The notes below the pieces were generated by a model, which did not search any database, was not told the origin of the DNA, and saw nothing but the letters and a program-made list of their open reading frames with translations. A DNA stretch of 64,000 nucleotides, from NCBI GenBank assembly GCA_021464415.1, contig CM038468.1, positions 4,030,001 to 4,094,000 on the forward strand. Direction: 5' to 3'. Shown here piece after piece: positions 22,052 through 33,458 of the stretch; positions within the stretch are counted from its first letter, which is position 1; each line of letters starts with the position of its first letter. Source of the DNA: Lonicera japonica (Eukaryota; Streptophyta; Magnoliopsida; Dipsacales; Caprifoliaceae). Made by a program: the position numbers and the translations under genes.

Positions 22052-25000
22052 TGTAACACCCCGTTCTTTCGTTTCCTCGTAGCTGTTTTCATTCGTCCGC
22101 TTATTTCACATCGGATGGTGAAATTTTCATTCGGAGAGCCTCATAATGTTCTAGTACTCTTTATTGGTCATATTAGCCTCCTTCCACTCATGTGAATGTT
22201 CATTTAGTGATTCGAGTGGTTCGGATCGAAACCGAGGCGATAATCGCGTATTTCGACTTTTTGCGATTCGTCAGTTTTTGGCCAACTTTGAGAGGCCATA
22301 ACTTCTTCATCAGATATCCAAATGACTCTCCGTTTTTGTCCACATCTTAATTTCTTTTCCCTCTACAACTTTCGTGTTTGGGCCGAGACGAGATTCAACC
22401 GTTTTGAAGTCCGTTTTGGGATCAGAAAGTCATTTGCTGTTGTAGTGACTTCCATGATCGATCATGGTTCACCTGTAAGTCGGTTTTGAGGGTATTTGAC
22501 CCGTTTTTAAGCCATTTAACACCCTGAACTCTCCATTTTTCGAACATACAACATCAAGGGGAGTGAGGGAGAGACTTGAGAGAGATCTAAAGAGAGAGAG
22601 ACAAGATATTCTATACATCTCTCATTCTTTCTAAGATTTGAGTTTCAAAACACCTCATCTGTCACTATTCACCGTCTTCTACCTTCGTCTTCGCGCGTGA
22701 AGCTAGGAGGCGAGCTTGGGTTTTTGTGATACGACGTCTACGCATCTTCAACACCTCGATTAAGCTTCAATTAGGTGGGAAAACTAGTATAAAACCTCAT
22801 TTTCAAACTTTTACTTGTTGTATTAGCGATTTGTATCTAAATTGGGGAATTTCTACAAAAACCCTAGGTTGTATGCATGTTCGTGGGGTTGGGCTAGATT
22901 AATCTTCGATTGGCGTTAGATATTGATGGGTTCTTGCAACTATTACATATTTTGATCATTTAATCCATGTTTAGACTTATATATGATATGATTCATCAAG
23001 ACCCATCTCATACATACATGTTAAGACTAGGAATTTTGGGGTTTTGGGAATTGAGTGTGTTTGATGGTTAATTACGGGTATTAACGTTAGAAATATTTAC
23101 TTCTGCTAATAGAAGAGATTGTAGGACACCATTTAAGATGTTTACCCCAGGAACCCATTGGGGCGTAAGGTAATGCAACGACACTTGAGTTTATAGCCTT
23201 GTACGATACATGGCAGGCACTAGTAATAAGAATATGATATAGATACCGTCTCATAATGTAGCAAACAGGCATTCGCGGGGCGTGGGTTGCCATAGCCATA
23301 CATGCACACTTAGTCTAGTATGCCATATGAACACTGGTTGAACTAGAACCACAATAATCAATGCTTGGTTGGCTAGAATGACACGAGAACCCTTATAAGT
23401 GGTATACGGTCTTGGTTTTATACAATTGATACGTTACACATTGGGAAATGTCGAATATGACCTAATTGGCTATAAGGCCATGTAATACAAATGTGATAGT
23501 GATGTTATCGATGACGATGATTATGTAATGATGACAATTGTGTGATTATGTATATATACATATTGTTAGCCATACGTGTGATAGATGATTGATGATTGCA
23601 TACACTACTAAGTGAGGAATCGAGATATTCCTGTTGTTACGATCACACGTATGGGATGGATATGATGATTTATCGAGCACCAGGTTGCTCCCCGTGACTC
23701 GAAGGAGGGCCGCCTATTGCCGCCCGTGGGTGAAAAGGCCATAAACCGTGCACGGGGAAAATGAATTCGGTGACTCCGCCGGTGGTTGTGTGTCTCCACA
23801 AAGGAGAGCCCACTCTAGGTATCTTGCCTTTCGACAGGACTAAGTGTTCTCGATTAGATGAGTTTCCCCGGCAGCGGAGCAGGTCCCGTGTGCCACTACT
23901 TTTCTAAATGGTGAGTCCCTGGGAAGTAGTTGGGCTATTAATGGTCATTACCCTGCTAGGGTATCGCCTGGTGTAGTTCTTTCTGGAGTGTCGAGATGGC
24001 TTGTATGAGGTGTTCTCCTTGTTAACTATTCGAAGTGTCATTCCCGAAAAAATGTCTTGAGGGTTATCTCAGAATGACTTACTTGGAGAACCAAGTCCCT
24101 GAGCCACTCCCCACTCGAAAGAGACATGGACAAGAGCCTCGGAGTCTTCGGGATCCGTTGTTCTGGTCCTGGACTGACCGCGGGGTGAAACTGAGGCTTT
24201 ATGCTTGAGACGTGATACGAGAGCTATTGTGAGATTGTTGATTATGTTATTATTATTGTATCATATCGTATCATGTCTCATATAAATTTATGTATGTTAC
24301 CTCAGCTAGGATATAAATGATGTAGAGACATAAGCAGACACAATTAGACAGACAGGGTACACATAGAGAACTATTGAGCCTTTCATAATGTATTATATAT
24401 ATAAAGTGAAAAGAGATGATAACTGTGAGCCTTGGATATAGAATATAGGCGTGGGAGTAAGTGTGATTCATGAGATTTGATAGCCGGATCATAATGAACC
24501 TAAAGCACTAATAATTGAAAGGGAAATCATAACTAACGAAATAGCCTACTGAGAGAACGCCGTAATATAATGCTTAGACGAATGATATTGAGCTAAAAGC
24601 CTATTATCTGGCCAAGTATACAATCCATAATAAATTATAATTAATGTGGAAACAACCAATACTTGGCCTATAGCTATTGACTTTCGATGTAGGCACGGGT
24701 AGCCGATACAAGCTGTAGAACTTGTCCAGTAAGGCGTGACGAACCTTAGGAAGCTAGTGTTAGAACGAAATGACCTTGGATTGGCGATTTCTTAGTAATG
24801 TGGGAACGCGTGAGAGGTTCACCTATGGGATATTTACTGTTGTGATTGGTTAGTTGGGTAGTTAGTATCCAGTGGCTAGGATGGGAATCCTAGTAGGTTC
24901 GTATGCATGCGAGTGTAAGTCGCATTGGATTGCACGGTTTTCAAACCATTGCACATGGGTAAAACAAATATTTTCTATGCATATATATAGTTCCCATTGA

Positions 25001-25471
25001 GCCTGGATTTGGCTTATTCCTTCTTTTCCCCAGTTTTGCTGGTCAGGCTTCGGAATTGGCGCGTGGTACTCGTCCATAGAGCCTCTGGTGTCCATTACCT
25101 TTTGTAGTCCTTGAGTTAAGGACTAAGTTATTTGTATAACCTTTAAGTTTGTTGTATAGACTTTGATTTGATAAACGATTGTCATTGTAAACTAGTATTG
25201 ATGGTTTTCATATGTGGAGTTGATTTAAATGTGGTTTGATGTGATTCTACTTGTATGGAACGTGGTTTAAATGTTACAAGAAGGTTTATTAATGAAATGA
25301 ACTCCACATGCCAAAGTTTTCTAAATCGGGACTTCTATAGATCATGTTTTTATTAAAGTAAAGTTTTTGAAAGTTGTGGATTTTATAATTTAAACCCGCC
25401 GTCGCGCACGGCATCCGTGATTAACCGAGTCCCGGAGGTAAAAATCTCAGAACGGGATTTGGGGCGTCACA
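22052..25471 (+). repeat. Element B 3' LTR
   Basis: 3420-bp LTR, collinear with 17228-20727 apart from scattered substitutions, small indels and the reduction from four CATGATCGATCATG palindromes to one (22453-22466). Confidence 0.93.
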
Positions 25472-25476
25472 ACCTT

Positions 25477-26985
25477 TTTGCACATGATCACGAATAAAAT
25501 AATGTCTTATCTCAATGTGCTTAGTACGTGAATGTTGTATGGGATTCTTGATCAAGCTAATAGCACTTTTGTTATCACATTTAATGGGAATGTGGCTAAG
25601 ACTAATTTCAAAATTTTCTAGTTGTTGTTTAATATATAAAATTTATGCACAACAACTTCCGGCCGCCACTTATTCGGCTTCGGCCGTTGAAAGGGCCACC
25701 AAATTTTGTTTCTTACATGACCAAGATACTAGTGCGTGTCCTAGAAAATGACATGTGCTATTAGTGCTTTTTTTATCGATTTTACAATCGGCAAAATCCG
25801 TATCGGAATAACTTATTAGGTCAAATGTGTTTTCTCTTGGATACCACAAATCCAAAGAACTAATGCCGGAAAGATAACGAAATATACGTTTTACAGCTCG
25901 TAAGTGGAATTCTTTTGGATTCGCTTGGAATCGTGCACATAGACAAACACTTAACATAATGTCTGGCCTATAAGCCATCCAATAAAGTAAACTATCGATC
26001 ATACCTCAATACTTCTTTATGTCGACACTCTTACCACTTTCGTCTTTATCAAGTTTCAATGTTGAACTCATAGGCGTACTCATTAATTTAGCGCCTTCCA
26101 TGTCGAACTTCTTTAAGAGTTCCTTCACATATTTCTCTTGATTAACAAAGATCCCATCTTTGCATTGTTTTACTTGCAATCCGAGAATATAATTCATTTC
26201 TCCCATCATGCTCATCTCAAATTCATTTTGCATACAAGTGAAAAATTCTTTGCAAAGATTGTCGTTAGTAGAACCAAAAATAATATCATCAATATAAATT
26301 TGCACAAGTAGCATATCATTGGCATGATTCTTAATGAATAAAGTAGTGTCTACTTTGCCTCTAACAAATCCATTATTAATCAAAAATGAACTTAATCTAT
26401 CATACCATACTCTAGGTGCTTGTTTCAAGCCATATAATGCTTTAGACAATTTAAATACGTAATCCGGATGCGTATAATTTTCAAATCCGGGAGGTTGTTT
26501 CACATAAACTTCCTTTTCAATAAATCCATTCAAGAAAGCATTTTTCACATCCATTTGATATAGTTAAAATTTTTTAAAGCAGGAGTAAGCAAGTAGCATG
26601 TGAATAGCTTCTAAACGTGCAACGGGTGCACATGTTTCTTTATAATCAATGCCCTTCTCTTGATTGTATCATTGGGCAACGAGCCTAGCTTTATTTCTAA
26701 CAATTACACCATTTTCATCCTTTTTATTTTGAAATACCCATTTAGTGCCTATAATAGTATGATTATTTGGTTTGGAAACAAGTGTCCACAGTTTATTTCT
26801 CTCAAATTAATTGAGCTCTTCTTGCATAGCCATCATCCAAGATTCATCTTGTTCGGCTTCATTTATGTTTTTAGGCTCATATTGAGAAACAAATGCCACA
26901 TTATTGCAAATATTTCTTAAGGATGATCTAGTCATGACCTTACTAGATGGCTCACCAATAATTTGATCAATAGGGTGGTTGGACA
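25477..26985 (-). pseudogene. Element A reverse transcriptase and RNase H
   Basis: The minus-strand copia RT contains [40 protein letters not shown] and the catalytic motif YIDD in [13 protein letters not shown] (YVDD is usual). RNase H follows, with SYSDTDFADCKIDKKSTNS and STAEAE, and is cut at 25476 by element B. Stops separate RT (26554-26006), RNase H (26002-25670) and the RT start (26985-26560). Element D carries a close relative at 37098-38736. Confidence 0.88.
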
Positions 26986-26992
26986 CAAATTT

Positions 26993-28020
26993 TCAACTCC
27001 TAGGTAAATCATTCGAGTTTTGCTCGGCCTTACTTTTTATCTCCTTAGAAGAAGTTTGAGCACTCGATGGTTCTTCCTTAGATGTATCATTAATTTGAAT
27101 ATCCGAAACTTTTTGAATAATTTCAACATCATCATCGGAATGCGCTATGGGTGCAAAAAGATTAGATTCATCAAAAACAACATGCATAGATTCTTGAACA
27201 ACTAAACTTTTCTTATTATAAACACGATAAGCTTTACTATTAGTAGTATATCCAAGAAATATTCTTTCGTCGAATTTAGCATCAAATTTTCTTAAATGAT
27301 CACGATCATTTAAAATGAAACATTTACAACCAAAAACCTTAAAATATGCAATATTAGATTTCTTTTCATTCCATAATTCGTAAGGTATCTTATCTAACTT
27401 TTTACGAATAATAACACGATTAGTTACATAGCATGCGGTATTAACGGCTTTCATCCAGAAATATTCCGGTAAAGAATGTTCATTTAACATGGTTCTAGAC
27501 ATCTCTTGAAGAGATCTATTTTTCCTTTCAACCACAACGTTTTGTTGAGGAGTTCTAAGTGCCGAAAAGTTATAATTAATACCATGCTCATCATAAAAAT
27601 TCTCAATATCAATATTATCAAATTCTCTACCTCTATCACTTCTAACATGTACAATAGAAGCACCTTTTTCATTTTGAACTTTTCTACAGAATTTAGTAAA
27701 TATATGAGGTGTCTCACTTTTATGAGCAAGAAAGAATACCCAAGTAAATCTAAAAAAATCATCAACAATCATAAAGGCATACAATTTACCACATAAACTA
27801 GCAACCGAATTAGGTCCAAATGAATCTAAATGTAACATATCAAGTGGTCTAGTAGTAGTAATATCTTTCTTAGATTTAAAGGAAGACTTGTGTTGTTTAC
27901 CAAGTTGACATGCATCACAAATTTTATCTTTAACAAATTTAGTTTTAGGCAATTCTTTAACTAATTTCTTTTTAGATAATTTATGAATTAAATCCATATT
28001 TACATGACATAATCTTCTAT
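26993..28020 (-). pseudogene. Element A integrase
   Basis: Copia integrase, open for 334 codons (27997-26993). The C-half of the HHCC zinc site is present (CDACQLGKQHKSSF). The DDE residues are visible in LDSFGP, RSDRGREF and TPQQNVVVERKNR. It continues through YFKVFGCKCFILNDRDHLRK into the linker. A TAG at about 28020, where W is expected, separates it from the preceding domain. The catalytic set looks complete, but the polyprotein is broken on both sides. Confidence 0.88.
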
Positions 28021-28021
28021 T

Positions 28022-28441
28022 CTATAACCAAGAAGCATCATTTAAAATAGATAAACATTTAACATCTTGTTGAGACAAATCATCAAGTTCAAGAGTATAT
28101 ACGTTATTAGATTTATAGGCAACAAACAAGATAAAATTATCACTAATATTTTTAACAATGCAACATTCGGATTTAAAAATAACTTCATAACATTTATCAC
28201 ACAATTGACTAATACTAAGAAAGTTATGTTTTAAACTGTTAGCAAGTAAAACATTATCAATATAAGAAGATTTATTACCAACTTTACCTATACCAATGAT
28301 TTTACCTTTGGCGCTGTCTTCAAATGTGATGTTGCCTCCTTGTTTAGGAGTGAGACTCAAGAAATTTCTCTTTTCTCCCATCATGTGTTTCGAGCATCCA
28401 CTATCCAAGAACCACTTTGTTTTGCTAGCTTTTGCTCTCAT
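28022..28441 (-). pseudogene. Element A protease and pre-integrase domain
   Basis: KTKWFLDSGCSKHMMGEKRN carries the copia aspartic-protease DSG motif and is followed by the GAG-pre-integrase region (LLANSLKHNFLSISQLCDK). A stop after NDASWL breaks the frame before the integrase. The usual product matures the polyprotein. Confidence 0.85.
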
Positions 28442-28447
28442 GCAAAC

Positions 28448-29500
28448 CTATACCAAAGTCTTAAGTAACTTCTCTTTTGGTACCCAAAATAAGTTGAGTC
28501 CTTTGGGGTTAGCATACATAGTGGTTCCTTTAGGAATCCAAGCAAGTTTGTTCTTAGTAAAATCATTTTCTTTGTAATAACAAGAATGTGCATTATGAGT
28601 GTTTCTTCCACAGAATGAACAAAGATTAGTGGGATTATGCGGTGTGCATGTTTTGAAGAAATTTTTGTAATCCTTTTGGTTATGGATTTGATTGTAACCC
28701 AAACCGGCTTTATCAAAGACACACCTTTGTACTCCCAATAGTTTATCCAAGTTATTTTTTTCATTTGTGAACTTGGTTAGACTATTAGTCAAATCCTTTA
28801 TTTTTTCTTTCAAATCCTAATTTTCTAGTGCAAGTAAGTTTGAAGTCTTCTTTTCTTTTCCCTTTTTCAAATAGTTGATTTTCTTTTTAAAATCAATGTT
28901 TTCCTTTTCTAAAGTTTCACATTTGGCAGAAGTGATGGAATTTTCTTTCTTGAGACTTGTATATCTTTTTAAGAGAATTTCAAATTTAATATGTAATTCT
29001 TCAAACATGGTATATAGTTCATCATATTCATTATGCACACTTTCATTATCATCAAAATTATCACTAAATGAGCTATAGTTAGAGTTTACCTCATCTTCAT
29101 TTGCCATACGACAAAGGTTAGCATTTTCTTCATCGCTAGAATCGGCATCCGATTCTCCTTCTTCGGAATCGCTCCATGTTCCTTTTAGTGCATGCTTCAC
29201 TTGTTTCAATACTTTATCTCGTTTGTCCCTTTTCTCCTTTTTTCTAAGTGGACAATTTGGCTTGATATGACCGAGTTTATGGCAATGATCTCACTTTTTG
29301 ATTTTTTGATTTTCTCCTCTTTGTTGATTTGACCGATCATTGTTTCTTCTAGAGGATGATGGATATTTGTTATCCTTTCCTTGAGAAATTTTTTTTCTTA
29401 GCTAGAAATTTTATAAATTTTTTAGATAGAAGCGCCATGTCTTCATCACCATCCATTGATACATCATTATCTTCATGTTGGATAGTTTTGAGAGCTAAAG
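28448..29500 (-). pseudogene. Element A gag C-terminal half with two zinc-knuckle regions
   Basis: From the 5' side: a CCHC-like CHKLGHIKPNC near 29275 whose first Cys is a TGA stop; an acidic and coiled-coil segment (WSDSEEGESDADSSDEENAN, then heptad-like Leu/Lys/Glu-rich sequence, 29209-28817); and a second knuckle CSFCGRNTHNAHSC near 28625, followed by AWIPKGTTMYANPKGLNLFW. The acidic block followed by NLCRMA is typical of SIRE/Maximus gag. Frame breaks occur at about 28815 and 29275. Confidence 0.75.
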
Positions 29501-29501
29501 T

Positions 29502-30191
29502 TTACTTTGATTTTGTATCCGCTTCTTCTTCTCTTTGAAGTTCCTTCTCATGATTTTTTAGAGAGCCCAAAAGCTCGTCCATGCTGAGTGTTTTGAGATT
29601 CTTTGCTTCTTGAATCGCCGTTACTTTCGGTCGCCACTTCTTTAGAAGAATCCTAAGAATTTTTCTCATCTTATCTTCATTAGAATAAACCTTTCCAAGA
29701 AGATCTAAATCATTAGTAATAATAGAAAATCTACTATACATGGAAGCAAGAGATTCATTAGGCTCCATTTTAAATAATTCATAATCGTGAACAAGCATAT
29801 TTATGTTATCATCTTTAACTTGAGTGGTTCCTTCATAGGTAACCTCAAGTTTATCCTAAATTTTTTTGGCCGTTTTGCAATTAGAAATTTTGTTATATTC
29901 ATCCATACTTAATGCATAATTTAAAGCATTTAAGGCTTTAGCATTATATTGAATTTTCTTAATATCATTTTTATCATACTCAGACATTTTCTTAGGAACA
30001 ATTTTTCCACTATCATTTATTTTGGTAATTTCATAGGGTCCTTCAAGTATAACTCTCCATTGTTCAAAATTACTTGATTGTAAAAATATACTCATTCTAC
30101 TTTTCCAATAGCTATAATTTTTACCATCAAATAGGGGCGGTCTATAGGAGGAGAGACCTTCGAAAAAACCGGTTCCTTGATATATAGACAT
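29502..30191 (-). pseudogene. Element A gag N-terminal half
   Basis: ATG at 30191, then FEGLSSYRPPLFDGKNYSYW and YNAKALNALNYALSMDEYNK. A TAG replaces Trp at about 29856, and reading resumes with MLVHDYELFKMEPNESLASM. This is the capsid-like gag of copia elements (UBN2/DUF4219 type). The start lies 44 bp downstream of the PBS. Confidence 0.82.
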
Positions 30192-30234
30192 GATCGTAAA
30201 ACTCTAAGATTGTTAAATCAAAATAAGAGTACAA

Positions 30235-30246
30235 CCTCTGATACCA
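30235..30246 (-). other. Element A primer-binding site
   Basis: On the minus strand TGGTATCAGAGG, complementary to plant initiator tRNA-Met, the usual copia primer. Confidence 0.85.
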
Positions 30247-30248
30247 AT

Positions 30249-30363
30249 TGTGAGGATCAAGCGCTTACCGTTGCGCCAAAAGCTATAGCTGTTAGCGAAG
30301 GCGTAACTTTATTTCCTTATACGCAAAGCCCATTAGAGCGCTATGTCATTTGATAACCTGCAC
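30249..30363 (-). repeat. Partial LTR end of a different copia type beside PBS A
   Basis: Reads TGTGAGGATCAAGCGCTTAC on the plus strand, directly abutting the PBS as an LTR end should. It is unlike the 3' LTR of element A (TGTTGGTCGGAAAACAACCC). The stretch up to 30363 continues at 32351 once the solo LTR is removed. Either the 5' end of A was replaced by recombination with another copia, or a deletion fused two elements. Confidence 0.5.
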
Positions 30364-32350
30364 TGTGACACCCCAAATCCCGTTAAGAGGATTTACCCTC
30401 TGGGACCTGGTTAATCACGGAGCCGTACTCGACGATGACCCAAAATAAGTAGAACATAGAACAACAAGCAATGATTATATCCATGAAACTGAAATTTACA
30501 CCATAACCATATCATATAAAGTATACGTGACAAGCCTCTAACGAGGTTCCAAAACATAAGTCCACAAATCCTTAATTTAAATTTCAGTCACAAAGGAAAT
30601 ATACATATTACATATCAAATCATTAGTGTAAACAAAATTTTAAGATCAATGGTCCTTCCATTCGAAGGACCCTCAATTAACTATAAGGTGGGAAATGAGG
30701 CAGTCTAAGAAGCGTCGTCCTTCCTCTTCCCCTTTCCCGACGAACCTGTAGAAGTACCTATATAGAAAATAGAAGGAGTGAGTCAAACTGACTCAGTGGG
30801 AATCATATAATAAACTAAATTTAGAAAAAGTAGTAAGGCCTTTTTTACCCGTTATATACACACACATATATGTAAGTAGCTTATATCAACAACCTTGTAA
30901 TACAACTGATACGGGATTCACCCGAAAACTCACGAATTACAAGTCTCAATGATAACCGCGTCTATCCAAGCGTACAACCAAGTATGCATTTCGTGGCCTT
31001 TCAACCACGCGGCAGCAGGGACTCCCGTTATTTTTTGTGCACGGTTTTGGGTCTTGCACCCAGGGGACTCTCTGTCCCAACTTAAAGTTTCAAACGTTAG
31101 AGACGAACCTGGGACCTATCATGGACTAGCGCTAGCAATAAACCTTTAGGCAAACCAATCATCACACATAAAAATCGTAATGTATCCAACATGAGATTTT
31201 TAGTATAAACCATCTCAGTAAGTAAAACAATTCATTTAATAAGTATTTCATAAAGAAATCCAACCACTTGGACCATTGTCTGTTTATATAAATATGCATA
31301 GCAAGAATCATCAGTATACAATCTTGTCCAAGTTGGGTTTTAGTGAAAGGCAAGTATTTGATAAGAATTCATAGTTGAATTATGCTATTTAATTAATATA
31401 TAGGCTACTAGAATCATTAATTTAAACACTACATCATAATCTCATCATACACCCAAAGCATGTGTAGATAACTTAGGGTTTTTGAACAAATAGGTGGTAT
31501 AGTGAGAATCAAACCATAACAAGTTAGAAAAATAGTTTTGATACTAGATTCCCACCTCTACGAAACTTTAATTCCAAAATTGATGGTGTGATGATATCTT
31601 CTCCTCAAGAGATTAAAACCCTAAAGCTCCGCTGAGCTTTAATAGAGGTGCGGAAGGTTAAAGATGAAGGAGAAGAAGATGATTCAGAAGCCAAACTATG
31701 GCTCAATGGGTTGGATGTCTTCTAAGCTCCAAAAACCCTCCCTTAGGTTGCTCTCAAGACCCTCACTCTCCCTTGGAATGGTTTTGTCGAAGGTGTGGGA
31801 GAAATGGGGTTAAAAGGGTGAGTTTTCGGGTAAAAAATGGTCAATTACGACTTACAGGCTTACCATGATCAATCATGGTCCCCCCATGATCGATCATGAA
31901 GTGTTCTGGAGTGCTATAGTTTGCCCATGATCGATCATGGTAACTGCTGCAACAAACTGTCACCTTAGGAGCCCAGAATGAGCCTCAAAACATCCGAATC
32001 TTGACTCGGGCCAAACACAAAACTTGTAGAGGGGAATGAGAGGAAGATTTGGCCATAAACGGGGAGTCATTTGGACATCAGATGAAGAAGTTATGACCTC
32101 TCAAAATTGGCCAAAATTTAGTAAATCGCGTAGAATCAAAACACGCATTTAAGATCTCGTTTTCAATTCGAATCACCCGAATGATGAAATGATTGATTAT
32201 TCAAACTTAATTACACTATAAAAAAATGCCCAAGACTTGAAACTACAGGTAGGTACATTACATCACAACAACGCTAGCCGAAATACAACTTATCAACTAC
32301 ACGAAATAAGATGAAAGTTTTAAAAGCAAAATAAGGCTAGGGGTGTTACA
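30364..32350 (-). mobile_element. Solo LTR related to element B, minus orientation
   Basis: A 1987-bp TG...CA segment flanked by the perfect 5-bp duplication TGCAC (30359-30363 and 32351-32355). On the minus strand it starts TGTAACACCCC and ends GGGTGTCACA like LTR B, and shares the GAGAGGTCATAACTTCTTCA stretch and the CATGATCGATCATG palindromes. There is no internal region and no second LTR, so it is a solo LTR left by LTR-LTR recombination. It is shorter than LTR B and much diverged, so it belongs to a related family. Confidence 0.85.
31864..31939. promoter_or_regulatory. Palindrome cluster in solo LTR
   Basis: CATGATCAATCATG (31864-31877, one mismatch) and CATGATCGATCATG at 31885-31898 and 31926-31939, at the same relative place as in LTR B. 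Confidence 0.55.
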
Positions 32351-32355
32351 TGCAC

Positions 32356-33190
32356 ACCGGATATCCCCTCCGAATTCACCACGGAGAGGAGTGCAATTGT
32401 GGATTTACCTCCAACAAAGAGGAATTGACTCATGTTATTGATGGTACGGTGCTGGTGGCTTGGACTGAATAGCCAGGCTAGAAACTTTAACCTATGCCTA
32501 TTGGAGACCATTTTGTTGGGTTTAATCCTTGCAGATGTATGCAAAGGCTGTAGTTAGGCTTGGAGATTCGAGCATTTTGAGTAATTCCCCTTTAGCACTG
32601 CTATGTTTAGCATCGAGTCCTCCCAAAAAGGCTTGAACCCGTTTAAGCTTCTTTTCTCGTTGGTTCCACTTAATATCCTTTGGATTTTTTATTTTACAGG
32701 GGCATTTCTGATCAATCTCTACTTATACGTTCTTCAATTTAATGAAAAACATTAACACTGGTTTCCCATGCTATCGCATTCTGATAGCTTTACACATTAA
32801 TTTATGAACTTATATGAAGTTAGACTCATTAGTGTAGAGTCTCCTAACATATTCCATATGGCTTCGGTGGTTTCACACTCCCTTACCAGCTGTAACACAT
32901 CATTGTCATTGCTTTGAACAATGCTAACATCATATACCTATCACCATCTTCCCATTTAGCAAAACCCTTAGTATCTTCTTTAGTGGCAGCCTTGATTGTT
33001 CCAGTTACATGCCCCATCTTATGTATCCCATAGAGAAAGATATACATGATTTTCTTCCAAGTGCGAAAATTAGTAACATTGAGCTTAGTACCTCAAAATG
33101 AGCCTACTTCCGAACTTCGAATAGACACCTCAACCTTTTGAACATATGATTAAGTTGCATCATCCATGATAATATGTAGTAAGATAAACT
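32356..33190 (-). pseudogene. Copia gag (probably 5' part of element C)
   Basis: The minus-strand translation gives gag blocks NVTNFRTWKKIMYIFLYGIH, GHVTGTIKAATKEDTKGFAK, RVQAFLGGLDAKHSSAKGEL and ESPSLTTAFAYICKD, separated by stops and frameshifts. This matches Tork-like copia gag. The piece ends where the zinc knuckle should begin, and the knuckle of the same type of copia sits at 15025. The two may be halves of one element opened by the insertion of A and its neighbours. Confidence 0.6.
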
Positions 33191-33199
33191 GTGAGCTAT

Positions 33200-33458
33200 C
33201 TAAAAAGTTTGGGACAAATCTGCAGAAAACTGGAGGTTTTTGGGCCAAACAGAAACTTTTGGGGCAAATTAAAAAAAATAGAAACTTTCTGGGCCAAACT
33301 ACAAATAACATAAACTTCTGGGGTCAAATTAAGATAACTGAAACTTATGGGGTTAAACTATAAATGACAAAAACTTTCTGGTTAATTGCTTTAAGTTTAA
33401 CGGTGGAGGCTAATGGTGCCAACTTTCACGGTAACGACTAACGCCGTTAAATTAATGA
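33200..33458. repeat. Degenerate tandem repeat next to LTR D
   Basis: Five or so units of 28-30 bp with the core AAACTTT(C/T)(T)GGGGCCAAA, then an AACGGTGGAGGCTAATGG and ACGCCGTTAAATTAATGA stretch. Similar CGTTACCGTTAA/AACGGCGTTAG sequence occurs at 44485-44545. Likely a copia 5' untranslated region. Confidence 0.6.

Larger units (their letters stand above)
17228..25471 (+). mobile_element. Element B: non-autonomous LTR retrotransposon with very long LTRs (LARD type)
   Basis: Two direct repeats, 17228-20727 (3500 bp) and 22052-25471 (3420 bp), begin TGTAACACCCCGTTCTTTCG and end GTCACA. The 5-bp target duplication ACCTT (17223-17227 and 25472-25476) is perfect, and removing B restores the sequence seen in element D (about 37225). 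A PBS-like TGGTTTCAGAGG follows the left LTR and a purine tract AAGGAGGGGGAGGT precedes the right LTR, so B is on the plus strand. The 1.3-kb interior has no retroviral domain. The LTR start and the TTCGAGGACGAAATTTG near the 3' end resemble Tekay/Del chromoviruses, known for long LTRs; that lineage call is inference. By eye the LTRs differ at only a few percent of sites, so B is relatively young. Confidence 0.93.
15026..30363 (-). mobile_element. Copia element A (SIRE/Maximus-like), minus strand, split by element B
   Basis: Order on the minus strand: PBS (30246-30235), gag from ATG at 30191, two zinc-knuckle regions, protease, integrase, RT, RNase H, 3' untranslated region and 3' LTR (16566-15026). 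Element B (17228-25471) interrupts RNase H with TSD ACCTT. No extra ORF lies between RNase H and the 3' LTR (16567-17096). At the 5' side the sequence next to the PBS ends TCCTCACA and does not match the 3' LTR end CCGACCAACA, so a matching 5' LTR is missing. Multiple stops mean it is not autonomous. Confidence 0.8.

Noticed and set aside
18343..25095. Paired minus-strand ORFs (18343/23087, 18864/23608, 19527/24271, 20118/24862) as a duplicated gene family
   Set aside because: The pairs exist because the two LTRs of element B are copies of each other; none has a domain and the sites are not protein-like.
26660..27796. Plus-strand ORFs opposite element A integrase and RT
   Set aside because: Shadow frames of clear minus-strand copia domains; no independent motif.
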